A stretch of 64,000 bases of DNA, taken from NCBI RefSeq assembly GCF_003352465.1, contig NZ_CP031153.1:2453533-2517532 (forward strand). Direction: 5' to 3'. Below are positions 1 through 9,407 of this stretch, in pieces (position 1 is the first letter of the stretch; each line of letters starts with the position of its first letter). The position numbers and the translations under genes were made by a program. Source of the DNA: Kordia sp. SMS9. GTDB lineage: Bacteria; Bacteroidota; Bacteroidia; Flavobacteriales; Flavobacteriaceae. The notes under the pieces are model-generated. The model ran no database searches, was not told where the DNA came from, and saw only the letters and a program-made list of their open reading frames with translations.

Positions 1-102
1 AACGGGTTTTAAAACCACTTTTTTTTCTTCTTTTTTTTCTTCACACGATGTAAAGAAAAATAATGTGATGATTGTAATTAGGGTAAACTTTAAAAACTTC
101 AT
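1..102 (-). CDS. Lipoprotein N-terminus, probable efflux adaptor (partial)
   Basis: An ATG at 102-100 opens a reading frame that leaves the window after 34 codons. It starts with MKFLKF, a hydrophobic stretch, and a lipobox ending FFFTSC with Cys20, followed by a Lys/Glu-rich linker, so the product is a lipoprotein. It begins 9 bp after the stop of the TolC-like gene on the same strand. That order is usual for RND efflux operons, in which a HlyD/AcrA-type membrane-fusion lipoprotein follows the outer-membrane channel. The adaptor assignment rests on context only, because no adaptor domain lies inside the window. Confidence 0.6.
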   Translation of the reverse strand, partial: MKFLKFTLITIITLFFFTSCEEKKEEKKVVLKPV

Positions 103-111
103 AATTCCTTG

Positions 112-2445
112 TTAGTTTTTGCTCAATATATATTGATTAATTCTTTGTATAAATTCTTGATTCTCTGATTCTGTGTGTACTAAGAAAAAATATCCAATAG
201 CACGTTCTAATTGCATCGCAGTTAGTAGATAATTATAATTAGCAGTCGCTCTAGCTAGTTTTGCTTGCAGATAATTATTTTGCGCATCAATAAGTTGTAT
301 AACTGGAATTGCACCTTCTTTGTACGAATTTTGAAAAAGTGCTAAGCTTTCTTTCGCATTATCTTCAGAAACTTTTGATATTTCAATATTTGCAATTTGA
401 CCTACCAAATCAATGACGATGTCCGTTACATTTTTTTCGATATTTAATTCAATGTTTTCCTTTTCAAAGCCCAATTGTTCTTCTTGAATTTTAGCAGTTT
501 GACGATTGATGTTTCGTTGATTCTGATTAAATATAGGCAATGAAACATTTAAACCAACATTATATGTACCATCTGGTGCTGTTGGAAATCCCGTAGGAAC
601 TGTAGTGCCTTTTCCTGATTGAGAAATGGCTAAGCTATATTGTCCTTGCAGTGCTACTGTAGGAATAAAACGACCTGTATCATTTAACTTGTACGTACGT
701 TTAGTAACGTTTAAATTATAGTTTATATTTTTTAATTCGGGAGCATTCTTTTTAGCTTCTACTACCAAAAACTCAATCAATGCAGGTTGTAATTTAGGAT
801 TGTCCAGCACTTCCAACAAATCTTTATATCGGTAGTTTTCAAAAATGCCAGTAGAAAGTTCAGCATCTTGGATATCAATTTCGGTATTGATGGGAACATT
901 CATCAATTGATTAATTGTATTAAAGCTTTGACGAAGTTGGTTAGAAGCATCAATTAGGTTTTGTGTATTTTGTGCAAGTTGACTTCTGAAGCGTAATACA
1001 TCAGATTTTCCAGAAGCTCCAGCTTCAAAATTTTGTTCTGCAATTTCTAAATTACGTTTTGTGAGTTGTAAATTTTGATTTTGAACTGCAGCATTTGTTT
1101 TTAAAATTAATGCATTAAAGTAGGCAACAGAAGCATTTAATAAAGCATCTAATTCTGTTGCGTTGTATGTAGCTTGCTGTGCTTTTACTAATTCTTTTTG
1201 AATATCAATATTAGCGGTAGCACTTTCAGAATATACTAATTGTTCTAATACAACATTTCCAGAGGTTGAAAATTCTGGATTGGTTCCATTGGAAATTTCA
1301 GCAACTCTTGGATCTAAATATAGACCATTTACACTAGCAGTTACATTTGGAAGATATCCACTTTTGGCTGTTTTTACGTCTTGTTCGGTAAGTTCTATTC
1401 CTTTTTTACTAGAAGAAAGACTTAGATTTTTATCGATAACACCATTCATTATATTTAAAATTGATAATGAGTTTGCATTCTCTCTTTGCATCATATCTCC
1501 AATAAAATCAGCAGAAGCTAACATACTATACCGAATAGGGAAATCGATTTGTTTTGCGGTATTATAGTTGATAGATAATTTGTTTTTATATTCTAACAGT
1601 AGTGGTAACTCGGAAGCATTTGTGCCATTACTAATTTCTTCAATATTCAATGCAATACGTCTAAAAAATAAATCAATATTTGTTTCAGGTTGATTGGTTG
1701 CTAGAATGCCCAATTCAACATCACGAACTCTATTTTCTGAGAAAGAAGGTAGTTTTTTTGCGTTGATTTGATCGGCTAATTTTTTAAATTCGGCATCACT
1801 AAATTGAAATCCGCCAGCAATATATACAGCGTCAATTCCTTCTAAATCCGAAGCTTTAAAACCGTTTTTAGATAACGGAATTAAGCGATATTGTTTGTTT
1901 TTTGAAGCAAAATAAGGATCAAACAGTTCTTTCAGTGGTAAAATACCGATTAAATATTCGTCAATAGCAATTCCGATATTTTTATAATCATATAAGGTTT
2001 CAAACGTATCTAAATCTTTTTTATAAGACAAAGGCGCAATGATATAGGTAATATTGTTAATTCCAGAAGTTTTTTGATTTTCTTTTAAATCGATGAAATC
2101 TGAATTTATTGCGCCAAAAACAATAACAGGCTTTGGGTAGCTTTTTTGCTTACTCAATACAATGTTGTCAAATACACCAAAAGATAAGATGATATCTGCA
2201 TCACTAGCCACCAATTGTTGATAATTTGATGTTGCAGTTTCTAAATTGTAATTGTTTTGAAGTACATCTTTAAAAATTACAGTTTTGCTTTGTCCAAGCA
2301 CAGCTCTAATTTCTGTTTTCAATTGTTTTAAAAGTGGTTGTACTTCGGGTGAGTCAGTATCAGTTAACAAACCAATTGTAAGTGTTTGACAAAAAATAAG
2401 TTGACTGACAAGAAGTAAGAATAATAGAGAGGTTATTTTTTTCAT
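112..2445 (-). CDS. TolC-family outer-membrane efflux protein fused to a substrate-binding-like domain
   Basis: The 777-residue product has a signal peptide ending LIFCQ. Residues about 20-300 resemble the periplasmic binding fold of ABC-type substrate-binding proteins (TIGLLTD start, alternating beta strands and helices, DIILSFG, VYIAGGFQF). Residues about 310-770 have the long amphipathic coiled-coil helices and internal duplication of outer-membrane efflux proteins (GYLPNVTASV, LPIFNQNQRN, AQNNYLQAKLARA). TolC proteins are usually 400-500 residues long, so the N-terminal 300 residues are an added module. The protein probably forms the outer-membrane channel of an RND or ABC pump with the lipoprotein encoded just downstream. 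What the extra domain binds cannot be told. Confidence 0.8.
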   Translation of the reverse strand: MKKITSLLFLLLVSQLIFCQTLTIGLLTDTDSPEVQPLLKQLKTEIRAVLGQSKTVIFKDVLQNNYNLETATSNYQQLVASDADIILSFGVFDNIVLSKQKSYPKPVIVFGAINSDFIDLKENQKTSGINNITYIIAPLSYKKDLDTFETLYDYKNIGIAIDEYLIGILPLKELFDPYFASKNKQYRLIPLSKNGFKASDLEGIDAVYIAGGFQFSDAEFKKLADQINAKKLPSFSENRVRDVELGILATNQPETNIDLFFRRIALNIEEISNGTNASELPLLLEYKNKLSINYNTAKQIDFPIRYSMLASADFIGDMMQRENANSLSILNIMNGVIDKNLSLSSSKKGIELTEQDVKTAKSGYLPNVTASVNGLYLDPRVAEISNGTNPEFSTSGNVVLEQLVYSESATANIDIQKELVKAQQATYNATELDALLNASVAYFNALILKTNAAVQNQNLQLTKRNLEIAEQNFEAGASGKSDVLRFRSQLAQNTQNLIDASNQLRQSFNTINQLMNVPINTEIDIQDAELSTGIFENYRYKDLLEVLDNPKLQPALIEFLVVEAKKNAPELKNINYNLNVTKRTYKLNDTGRFIPTVALQGQYSLAISQSGKGTTVPTGFPTAPDGTYNVGLNVSLPIFNQNQRNINRQTAKIQEEQLGFEKENIELNIEKNVTDIVIDLVGQIANIEISKVSEDNAKESLALFQNSYKEGAIPVIQLIDAQNNYLQAKLARATANYNYLLTAMQLERAIGYFFLVHTESENQEFIQRINQYILSKN

Positions 2446-2600
2446 TTACGCAATGATTTATTTATGTAAAGATTAAAATTTATACGCTAAAAAAAAACTT
2501 ATTCATTAAAAAACAGATATTGTTTAAGCATTTAATAAAAAGATTAAAAAATTTATTGAGTATACAACTACTTTCTCACTATTCAGGTTACTTAGTGAGT

Positions 2601-2918
2601 TTATATTTCATTTTGTTTTATCGCAATTTGAAGCTGTTTTATCATTATTTCTATCATAGGAATTTGATTTTCTTTAAAACGCTTCCAAAGTATATCCAAA
2701 GAGTCAATTACGTTTGCTAATTGTGGTTGACTTTCCTTTGTTGGTGTGTCGTAAAATGGATTCTCTTTTCTCCCTTCGATAGGCAAAACCATTTTTTTCT
2801 GCTTTTTGGTGGTATCTTTTGTAAGTATGGAACTATCTAAATTGATAATATCACGAACACGTAACCCTTCGGCAAACTACATATTGTAGATCAATGCCTG
2901 TGTTCGTATTTTGGTTTC
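2601..2918 (-). pseudogene. Tyrosine recombinase fragment with in-frame stop
   Basis: On the minus strand a frame reads KIRTQALIYNM, stop, FAEGLRVRDIINLD and continues to a TAA at 2601. The segment around EGLRVRD resembles the catalytic arginine box of phage-type tyrosine recombinases. The in-frame TAG at 2879-2877 sits where such enzymes usually have an aromatic residue, so a point nonsense mutation is likely. Only about 100 codons remain, and neither the N-terminal arm-binding domain nor the catalytic tyrosine is present. The family call is by motif only. Confidence 0.4.
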
Positions 2919-3308
2919 ATGAAAAAGACCAAGACCCAACAGCGTATGTTTGCTTTGGTAGCAAAGCTATATTCAGAAGATATTAATAAGAAAGATTTCT
3001 GCGAGCGTGAATCTCTGAATTATCATACATTTTCATATTGGGTAAGACGCTATCGCAGTTTTCATGGGCTTGTTAAAGGCACATCGACTTCCACAGATGA
3101 TACTGCATCCCAAAATAAGTTCATTCCGATAAATATTGAAAACTTCTTTGGATGGTTTAATGCCGCGACTTCACTACTAGAACCACTATATGATGTGCTG
3201 ACTAAAGAGCTATTACAAAGTAACTATCTATCATCCACTTTGAAAGGAGATGCAGAACGGGCTATCTTCGCACGCAACAGATACAGTCTTGAAAAAGCAC
3301 TATATTGA
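2919..3308 (+). pseudogene. IS66-type remnant, TnpA-like start joined to a TnpC-like scrap
   Basis: The 129-codon frame begins like the small IS66 accessory protein TnpA: a basic helix, then FCERESLNYHTFSYWVRRYR, which matches the family's CxxxGISxxTFYYWxRR pattern, then FIPINIE. It then switches to WFNAATSLLEPLYDVLTKEL, which resembles the internal part of the IS66 transposase TnpC, and ends in unrelated sequence. A deletion has fused the two ends of an element that should be about 2.5 kb. No terminal inverted repeats were recognised, and it cannot be active. Confidence 0.5.
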
Positions 3309-3360
3309 CGAGCGAATCGTAGACAAAGCTATCAAAGAATTAGATTTATTTGAAGATTAA
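3244..3360 (+). pseudogene. Tyrosine recombinase C-terminal scrap
   Basis: In a different frame from the IS66 remnant, the sequence reads SSHATDTVLKKHYIDERIVD followed by a Lys/Asp-rich tail and TAA at 3358. This is the usual layout of a tyrosine recombinase C-terminus: a histidine box (GHAT-like), about nine residues, then the catalytic tyrosine (KHYID). Everything upstream is lost. It runs opposite to the recombinase fragment at 2601-2918, so the two either come from different elements or were inverted. Confidence 0.4.
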
Positions 3361-3594
3361 AAAAATAGTAAAACGGTACTCTTTGGCGGTACTCTTATAA
3401 AAATCAAGAAAATAGAATTTTAAGAAAATAAGTGTAAGCACCTATAAATAGGGCGTTTGAAAATAAATCTATCGAAAATCAATAAACTAACTAACAGCTA
3501 ATTATAAATGTTGAATTTTAAATTGATAATAACCGACAACTGACAACAATCGAAAATAAAAAATGTAAAATGAAAAGTATTTAAGACCCAACAC

Positions 3595-4236
3595 CTACAA
3601 AACCCTACTAATCGTTAGTCCATCTCGTATTGGTAACAACACAGTTTCTACGCGTGCATCTTCTTTTAAAAGTGCATTATAGGCTAATAAAGCTTTTGTA
3701 GAAATATCATGGTTCTGTAAAGGCTCAATCACTTTACCGCTCCACAACACATTGTCAGACAAAATCACACCACCTGAATTCATCTTGTCAATAATCGCGT
3801 GAAAATAGGCTGGATAATTCGGCTTGTCTGCATCAATAAAAACCAAATCGAACGTAGTTTCTAAGGCTGGAATAATCTCTAAAGCATCTCCTGTATACTG
3901 ATGAATTCGGTCACCAAAAGCAGAAGCATCAAAATATTTGCGTTGAAAATCGTGCAACTCTTCGTTGATGTCAATTGTGTGCAATTCGCCATCAGCGTTC
4001 ATACCTTCTGCCAAACACAATGCGGAATATCCTGTATACGTTCCAATCTCCAAAATGGTTTTTGGTGCGATTAATTTAGACAGCATACTCAACACTCTTC
4101 CTTGATAATGTCCGCTCAACATACGCGGTTGCAATACTTTTTGATAGGTTTCGCGTGTCAAGGCTTTCAATAAATCAGGTTCGTTTTCAGAATGTGCAAC
4201 TACATATTCGTCTAAAGCTTCGGAAATAAAATGCAT
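3595..4236 (-). CDS. Class I SAM-dependent O-methyltransferase
   Basis: The product is a 213-residue methyltransferase of the caffeoyl-CoA/catechol O-methyltransferase family. It shows the SAM-binding motif I (ILEIGTYTGYSALCLAEG), an acidic ribose contact (HTIDINEE) and the metal-site segment DLVFIDADKPNY. The frame is open 34 codons further upstream, but that extension is hydrophobic and unlike the family. MHFISEALDEY at 4236 is the usual start in relatives and is chosen here. The gene is divergent from kynU and kmo across about 195 bp. Methylation of a hydroxylated kynurenine-pathway aromatic is possible, but the substrate is unknown. Confidence 0.85.
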   Translation of the reverse strand: MHFISEALDEYVVAHSENEPDLLKALTRETYQKVLQPRMLSGHYQGRVLSMLSKLIAPKTILEIGTYTGYSALCLAEGMNADGELHTIDINEELHDFQRKYFDASAFGDRIHQYTGDALEIIPALETTFDLVFIDADKPNYPAYFHAIIDKMNSGGVILSDNVLWSGKVIEPLQNHDISTKALLAYNALLKEDARVETVLLPIRDGLTISRVL

Positions 4237-4404
4237 GAGGTTTGATTTTTCACAAAAATATTGATTAAAAAAGAATTCCAACAAAAAGTAAATTACAAAA
4301 TGCAATAGCTTAATTAAAATTAAATGGATTATTTTCATAGAAGATTTCTGCTATTTAATATTGATTTAGCTATATATATCTTTTTATTACCAAAATGGAA
4401 TACG

Positions 4405-4412
4405 TATTTTTG
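4405..4412 (+). promoter_or_regulatory. Candidate -7 element for kynU
   Basis: TATTTTTG fits the Bacteroidetes -7 consensus TAnnTTTG and lies 18 bp before the ATG at 4431. If used, it rules out the more upstream ATG at 4395 as the start. No clear -33 TTG was found, so support is modest. Confidence 0.35.
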
Positions 4413-4430
4413 AGGAAAATAGCATCTAAC

Positions 4431-5690
4431 ATGTTTCAAAACACACTGGCGTTTGCTCAAGCGCAAGACGCAAAAGATCCTCTAAAAAGCTACCGTACAA
4501 AATTTCACATTCCCAAAGATGCTGACGGAAATGAATGGTTGTATTTCTGTGGAAATTCACTTGGATTGCAACCCAAAGTAACACAAGAATACATTCAGCA
4601 AGAGCTGAACGATTGGGCAAATTTAGGTGTGGAAGGACATTTTGATGCAAAAAATCCGTGGATGCCCTACCATGAATTTCTCACCGAAAACATGGCGAAA
4701 ATAGTAGGAGCAAAGCCCATTGAAGTCGTGATCATGAACACGCTTACGACAAATCTACACTTATTGATGGTTTCGTTCTATCAACCGACAAAAACAAAAT
4801 ATAAAATTGTCATCGAAAGTGATGCGTTTCCTTCTGATCGGTATGCGGTAGAATCACAATTAAAATTTCACGGATTCGATCCAAAAGAAGGATTGCTCGA
4901 ATGGACGCCACGCGAAGGCGAAGAATTGCTCCGTATGGAAGATTTGGAAACGATGCTAGAAGAAGAAGGTGATGAAATTGCATTGTTGATGATTGGCGGT
5001 GTGAATTATTACACCGGACAATATTTTGATATTAAAAAAATAGCGGAACTCGGTCATGCCAAAGGCGCGATGGTTGGCATTGATTTGGCGCATGGTGCAG
5101 GAAACATTCAACCGAATTTGCACGATTCTAATGTAGATTTTGCCGCTTGGTGTACGTATAAATATTTGAATTCGGGCCCTGGAAGTTTGGCAGGATTGTT
5201 TGTGCATGAAAAGCATGCACATGATAAGGAACTCCATCGTTTTGCAGGTTGGTGGGGACACGATAAGGAAACGCGTTTTAATATGCGTTATGACTTTAAT
5301 CCGATTCCTGGTGCGGAAAGTTGGCAATTGAGCAATCCGCCCATATTGTCAATGGCAGCAGTGAAAGCGTCTCTTGATATGTTCAATGAAGTTGGAATGG
5401 ACGCTTTGCGCGAAAAATCTAAACAATTAACAGCCTATTTTGAATACTTAATCAATGAGGTTGAAACCGATCGCATCAAAATAATTACACCTTCCAACCC
5501 TGAAGAAAGAGGTTGCCAATTGTCGATTCAAGTCAAAAATGCAGACAAATCATTACACCAAAAATTGTTGGACAAACACATCATTTCCGATTGGCGCGAA
5601 CCCGACGTAATTCGCTGTGCGCCAGTGCCGTTATACAACTCTTATGAAGATGTATTCAAAATGGTGAACGAACTTAAAAAATGCTTGTAA
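4431..5690 (+). CDS. kynU: Kynureninase
   Basis: Kynureninase is a PLP enzyme that cleaves L-kynurenine or 3-hydroxykynurenine to (3-hydroxy)anthranilate and alanine. The 419-residue product from the ATG at 4431 has the usual length. Visible marks are the substrate and phosphate loop NTLTTNLHLLM, the PLP-ring aspartate in GIDLAHGAGN, and the PLP Schiff-base lysine K244 in WCTYKYLNSGPG. An ATG at 4395 adds 12 residues, but a promoter-like TATTTTTG lies between the two, so the later start is preferred. The gene is followed after 1 bp by kmo, which makes a two-gene operon for consecutive steps. Confidence 0.95.
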   Translation: MFQNTLAFAQAQDAKDPLKSYRTKFHIPKDADGNEWLYFCGNSLGLQPKVTQEYIQQELNDWANLGVEGHFDAKNPWMPYHEFLTENMAKIVGAKPIEVVIMNTLTTNLHLLMVSFYQPTKTKYKIVIESDAFPSDRYAVESQLKFHGFDPKEGLLEWTPREGEELLRMEDLETMLEEEGDEIALLMIGGVNYYTGQYFDIKKIAELGHAKGAMVGIDLAHGAGNIQPNLHDSNVDFAAWCTYKYLNSGPGSLAGLFVHEKHAHDKELHRFAGWWGHDKETRFNMRYDFNPIPGAESWQLSNPPILSMAAVKASLDMFNEVGMDALREKSKQLTAYFEYLINEVETDRIKIITPSNPEERGCQLSIQVKNADKSLHQKLLDKHIISDWREPDVIRCAPVPLYNSYEDVFKMVNELKKCL

Positions 5691-5691
5691 G

Positions 5692-7095
5692 ATGGAAAAG
5701 AAAGAAAATATATTGATTGTTGGCGCAGGTTTGTGCGGTTCTTTACTAGCGTTGCGCTTAGGACAACGCGGCTATAAAGTAACGGTCATGGAAAGTCGTC
5801 CCGATTTACGAAAAGTAGATATTTCTGCGGGAAGATCGATTAACTTAGCCTTTTCTGATCGTGGAATCAGAGCCATGAATATGGTGGGAATTGCCGATAA
5901 AGTGATGCCGTTATGCATTCCAATGCATGGACGATTGGTGCATGATGTGGAAGGAAATACTTTTATGTCAAACTACTCCGGACGCAGCGATGAATACATC
6001 AATTCCATTTCACGTGGCGACTTGAACGCGTTGTTACTCACAGAGGCAGAAGAACATGAAGCCGTAGAGATCACCTTCAATAAAAAATGTACGAAAATAG
6101 ATATTGAGGAAAATAGTGCAAGTTTCTACTGTTACGAAACCGAGAAAGAATTTGAGGTACAAGCCGATGTCATAATCGGAACGGATGGCGCAGGTTCTAT
6201 TTTGCGCAAAAGTTATTACCTGGAGCGTAAATTTTTATTTAGCTACTCGCAGAATTACCTCAATCACGGTTACAAAGAATTGAGTATTCCACCAACGAAA
6301 ACAGGCGGATTTCGCACCGAAAAAAATGCGTTGCATATATGGCCACGCGGCGATTATATGATTATTGCCTTGCCGAATTTGGACGGAAGTTTTACGGTCA
6401 CTTTATTTTTATCGTATGATGAAGGCGAATATAATTTCAACAATTTAACAACAGAAGCACGTGTACAAGAATTCTTTGAAGCGAAATTTCCAGATTTAGT
6501 TCCGTTGATTCCGGAGTTGACCAAAGAATACTTTGAAAATCCGACAGCACCATTAGGAACGGTAAAATGTTCGCCGTGGTCGTATAAAAACAACACCTTG
6601 TTAATGGGCGATGCAGCACATGCGATTGTTCCGTTTTATGGACAAGGAATGAATGCTTCGTTTGAAGATGTTGTGGTGCTAAATGAAGTGTTAGATCAGC
6701 ATGAAGGCGATTGGGAAGCGGTTTTCAAAGCATACGAAAAAACACGTAAAAAAGATACGGATGCTATTGCCGATTTAGCGATTGATAATTATTACGAAAT
6801 GCGCGATCATGTGGCAAATCCGATCTTTATGGAAAAGCGCAAGTTGGAAATGGATTTGGAAAAAAACTTCCCAGAGCAGTATTTCTCTAAATATTCGATG
6901 GTTACGTTCAATGAAGACATTCCATATAGCAAAGCCATGGAAATCGGTCGCGCACAAGACAAAGCGTTGTTAAACATGATTGCCGATGATGAAATTGATA
7001 CCACAGAAGATTTACACGAAATTCTCAAAAAAGTTCAGCAAGAAACCAACGAAATTTTAGAGGAAGATAGTGTAGCGAAGACGATGCGGCATTAA
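5692..7095 (+). CDS. kmo: Kynurenine 3-monooxygenase
   Basis: This FAD-dependent aromatic hydroxylase converts L-kynurenine to 3-hydroxykynurenine with NADPH and O2. The 467-residue product begins with a Rossmann FAD loop G11-A-G-L-C-G16 and has the second FAD motif G306-DAAHAIVPFYGQGMN, where the pyrophosphate and flavin are held. SRGDLN and the NFNNLT region fit the family. The C-terminus is soluble-looking and lacks the membrane anchor of the mitochondrial enzyme, as is normal in bacteria. It sits 1 bp after kynU and is surely co-transcribed with it. The next gene is convergent, with only 3 bp between the stops. Confidence 0.95.
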   Translation: MEKKENILIVGAGLCGSLLALRLGQRGYKVTVMESRPDLRKVDISAGRSINLAFSDRGIRAMNMVGIADKVMPLCIPMHGRLVHDVEGNTFMSNYSGRSDEYINSISRGDLNALLLTEAEEHEAVEITFNKKCTKIDIEENSASFYCYETEKEFEVQADVIIGTDGAGSILRKSYYLERKFLFSYSQNYLNHGYKELSIPPTKTGGFRTEKNALHIWPRGDYMIIALPNLDGSFTVTLFLSYDEGEYNFNNLTTEARVQEFFEAKFPDLVPLIPELTKEYFENPTAPLGTVKCSPWSYKNNTLLMGDAAHAIVPFYGQGMNASFEDVVVLNEVLDQHEGDWEAVFKAYEKTRKKDTDAIADLAIDNYYEMRDHVANPIFMEKRKLEMDLEKNFPEQYFSKYSMVTFNEDIPYSKAMEIGRAQDKALLNMIADDEIDTTEDLHEILKKVQQETNEILEEDSVAKTMRH

Positions 7096-7098
7096 GTA

Positions 7099-8040
7099 CT
7101 AAAACAGACTTTTATAAGTCACAGTTTTTGGTCTTGAATTAAAGTATGCTTTTGCAATATCTGAAATTGCTTGAATTCTATATTTCTTTAAATTGTAATT
7201 GTCTTGATACATTTTTAACATCAAATTCCATTCTTTTTGCTCTTCTTTATCAACCTTGCTCGCAGCTTTTGTAATTAAATTTTCAGCTTCTTTAGCACAG
7301 GGAGAACTAGGATCAACGTAACGAAGTGTGCTCAAAGCTGCACTATAATCGTTATTGGCGAGTTTGGTTTTAGCAATGAGAATATTTTCTTTACACAATT
7401 GCTTTTGGTAGGCATTGTATGCTTCCACAGATTTTTGCTGAACACTAGCATAGCATTTTTTAGCCTCTTTGGGAATAGTTGATAAAACCGCGATGGCTTG
7501 TCGGTATTGTTTCATTTGAATATACTTGTCGGCATCTTTTACAAGTTGATCACAGTTGTTTTCATAATATGTTAAAATCTTCTCTTTACCAGCGTTTATA
7601 AATGCTTTTAGTTTAGGGTCTGATGTTGAGATTTGAGAAATAGCATTGTTTAGTGCTTTTTGTTTGGAAGTGCCACTGCCTTTCAGCGATTTTGAATATG
7701 AAGCATACACTTTTTTCGTGCTATATTGTTGTATAAACAGACTAAATTCAACTTCAATGGCTACGAGCGTTCGCATTCCCGTTACGGTAGATTCGTCATA
7801 AACTTCAAACTTAGGATAGATTAAAAATTCATTGGAATAGCCGTTCCCTGAAATTCCGTTTTTTGTAACAATATGTTGAATTTTCGTTTCAATTTTAGAT
7901 ACCGTTTTTTGCGATAAATGCTCTGAATTATCGGGTAAGATTACCGATAAAGAAATTGAATTTAAGTCAGCATCTGTATTTTGTGAGAATGCATTGTTAT
8001 ACGTTATAAACAAGATGCATAGTATTATTTTTTTTATCAT
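7099..8040 (-). CDS. Secreted protein with TPR-like C-terminal half
   Basis: The 313-residue product has a signal peptide (NNAFSQ) and an N-terminal region of beta strands around SLSVILPDNSE. A helical C-terminal half resembles tetratricopeptide or Sel1-like pairs (YIQMKQYRQAIAVLSTIP, then LANNDYSAALSTLRYVDP). No enzyme motif is seen. It is the last gene of a four-gene minus-strand operon whose members all start with export signals, and only 3 bp separate it from the gene upstream. The exact role is unknown; the context suggests an envelope assembly related to CsgG-type proteins. Confidence 0.65.
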   Translation of the reverse strand: MIKKIILCILFITYNNAFSQNTDADLNSISLSVILPDNSEHLSQKTVSKIETKIQHIVTKNGISGNGYSNEFLIYPKFEVYDESTVTGMRTLVAIEVEFSLFIQQYSTKKVYASYSKSLKGSGTSKQKALNNAISQISTSDPKLKAFINAGKEKILTYYENNCDQLVKDADKYIQMKQYRQAIAVLSTIPKEAKKCYASVQQKSVEAYNAYQKQLCKENILIAKTKLANNDYSAALSTLRYVDPSSPCAKEAENLITKAASKVDKEEQKEWNLMLKMYQDNYNLKKYRIQAISDIAKAYFNSRPKTVTYKSLF

Positions 8041-8043
8041 AAC

Positions 8044-8928
8044 TTATTGAATTATAATGTTAATTTCGGCAGCACTTCTTTTCCCTTGTTTTACTGCCAA
8101 ACCAAGTTTGTTTTTGATAAACTTTCGCAACTTGCTAGAAACCTTTGTTGCTCTATAATTTCTTCCAGTTTTAGGATCTTTTAGTGGAATTCGAAAATCG
8201 TCAACAATCAAAGAGAGTTCTGTCATTCCTTGAATATGAAAGTTATTATTATGAGCATTTTCATCTAACCAGTCTTCTAAAAGATCGGAAAGTAAATCAG
8301 CATCGTCACCTATTTCAGAATCCATGTTGTATTCAGAATCTTCATGAAATCCAATATTAATACGAACAGAGCGACCGTTTTCTACAATTTGCCCAAACTT
8401 ATCATTCATGGTATTTAAAAATTCTTCCACACAACTTTCTACAGCTTTTTGCGATAATTTGGCAATATCATCTGTGTAAAACTTTCCTGACTCTCCTGTT
8501 TTAGTGACCAATGATTGTGCGGTGTACGAATCTTTTCCTTCCATGATGAGTTTCACGGAGTTTCCACCTGACGACTTTTGCACAAACACTTCTACTTCCA
8601 CAATAATATCTGCGGTAGACAGTCGAATCATTCGAGATTTTAAATCATTTTTTTCATCCGATTTTACAGCGGTTTCATTCAACGCTTGTTTTAATTTTTG
8701 GGTAAAGTCATACGTAGTAAAACCACGATTGTCAAACGCTTCTTTTACTTTTGCAATGGCAATTCGTTTGTTGAAATCATCTTCTAAAATGGTGCGAATA
8801 TCTTGTCCTTCTTTTACCCAAGGAATCACCATAATTGACGGTTGTACTTGTGTCACTTTCGTTTGTGCATAGGCTTCTAAATTGATTCCAATGAAAGTTA
8901 AGAGCACTATTAAAATATATTTTTTCAT
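8044..8928 (-). CDS. Secreted DUF6175-like protein
   Basis: From MKKYILIVLL at 8928 the product has about 294 residues with a signal peptide (LEAYAQ). The start of the mature protein, SIMVIPWVKEGQDI, and the repeated mention of an N-terminal nucleotide-like alpha/beta fold (AFDNRGFTTYDFTQ) recall the DUF6175 family found beside CsgG-like proteins in Bacteroidetes; I give that family name from memory. An upstream ATG at 8952 overlaps the previous gene and adds eight residues with no signal-peptide logic, so the later start is chosen. No catalytic motif is visible. Confidence 0.6.
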   Translation of the reverse strand: MKKYILIVLLTFIGINLEAYAQTKVTQVQPSIMVIPWVKEGQDIRTILEDDFNKRIAIAKVKEAFDNRGFTTYDFTQKLKQALNETAVKSDEKNDLKSRMIRLSTADIIVEVEVFVQKSSGGNSVKLIMEGKDSYTAQSLVTKTGESGKFYTDDIAKLSQKAVESCVEEFLNTMNDKFGQIVENGRSVRINIGFHEDSEYNMDSEIGDDADLLSDLLEDWLDENAHNNNFHIQGMTELSLIVDDFRIPLKDPKTGRNYRATKVSSKLRKFIKNKLGLAVKQGKRSAAEINIIIQ

Positions 8929-8941
8929 AATGGTTGATACG

Positions 8942-9403
8942 TTAGAGTCCAAATTTTCTAATGATGTTGTTGTCTTCGAGGTCTTTTTTTAGTGACATAA
9001 GATTGATTTTAATATCTGTCGTTCCGGTGAAGACTTTCTCTCTCTTTTTGTATGGTGAACTTATATAAGAACTCATCACAAAAGATCGATAACGTCCTTT
9101 AAAGAAAGCCTCAAAATACGCTTTGTGTTTTGAGGTAATGGAAGCTTCATTTGAACCAATTAAAGGTTTTTCCACACTTGTGTTTGGAATTCCTCTGAAA
9201 AAAATAATTTCAAATACTTTTCGTTCAGAGTCGCCAATGGCTTCATTTTCTGTGTTTCCATAGCCTAAACTTCTTAGTGCTATAGTTTTGTGTTTTTGTT
9301 CATTAAGTACAGTCAACTCTGCGGTTAACGGAGTGTATAATTTTTCACCGCAACTCACTGTAAATAGTACAGTAATTGCTACAAGCATGATTCTTTTGTT
9401 CAT
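8942..9403 (-). CDS. Small lipoprotein, LPP20-like position
   Basis: The start MNKRIMLVAI at 9403 gives a short signal sequence with lipobox LFTVSC, so this is a lipoprotein of about 153 residues. ALRSLGYGNTENEAIGDSER resembles the 'genes-with-A-x-x-D-A' helix of LPP20/CsgG-associated lipoproteins, in which a conserved alpha helix follows a beta strand. It starts 4 bp after the stop of the CsgG-like gene. The open frame extends to 9430 and overlaps that gene by 23 bp, which is less likely. Its function is not known; a partner of the CsgG-like protein is the simplest reading. Confidence 0.55.
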   Translation of the reverse strand: MNKRIMLVAITVLFTVSCGEKLYTPLTAELTVLNEQKHKTIALRSLGYGNTENEAIGDSERKVFEIIFFRGIPNTSVEKPLIGSNEASITSKHKAYFEAFFKGRYRSFVMSSYISSPYKKREKVFTGTTDIKINLMSLKKDLEDNNIIRKFGL

Positions 9404-9407
9404 AGGA

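Noticed and set aside
4395..4430. Upstream ATG of kynU
   Set aside because: A TATTTTTG promoter element lies between it and the chosen start, and the extra residues are not conserved in style.
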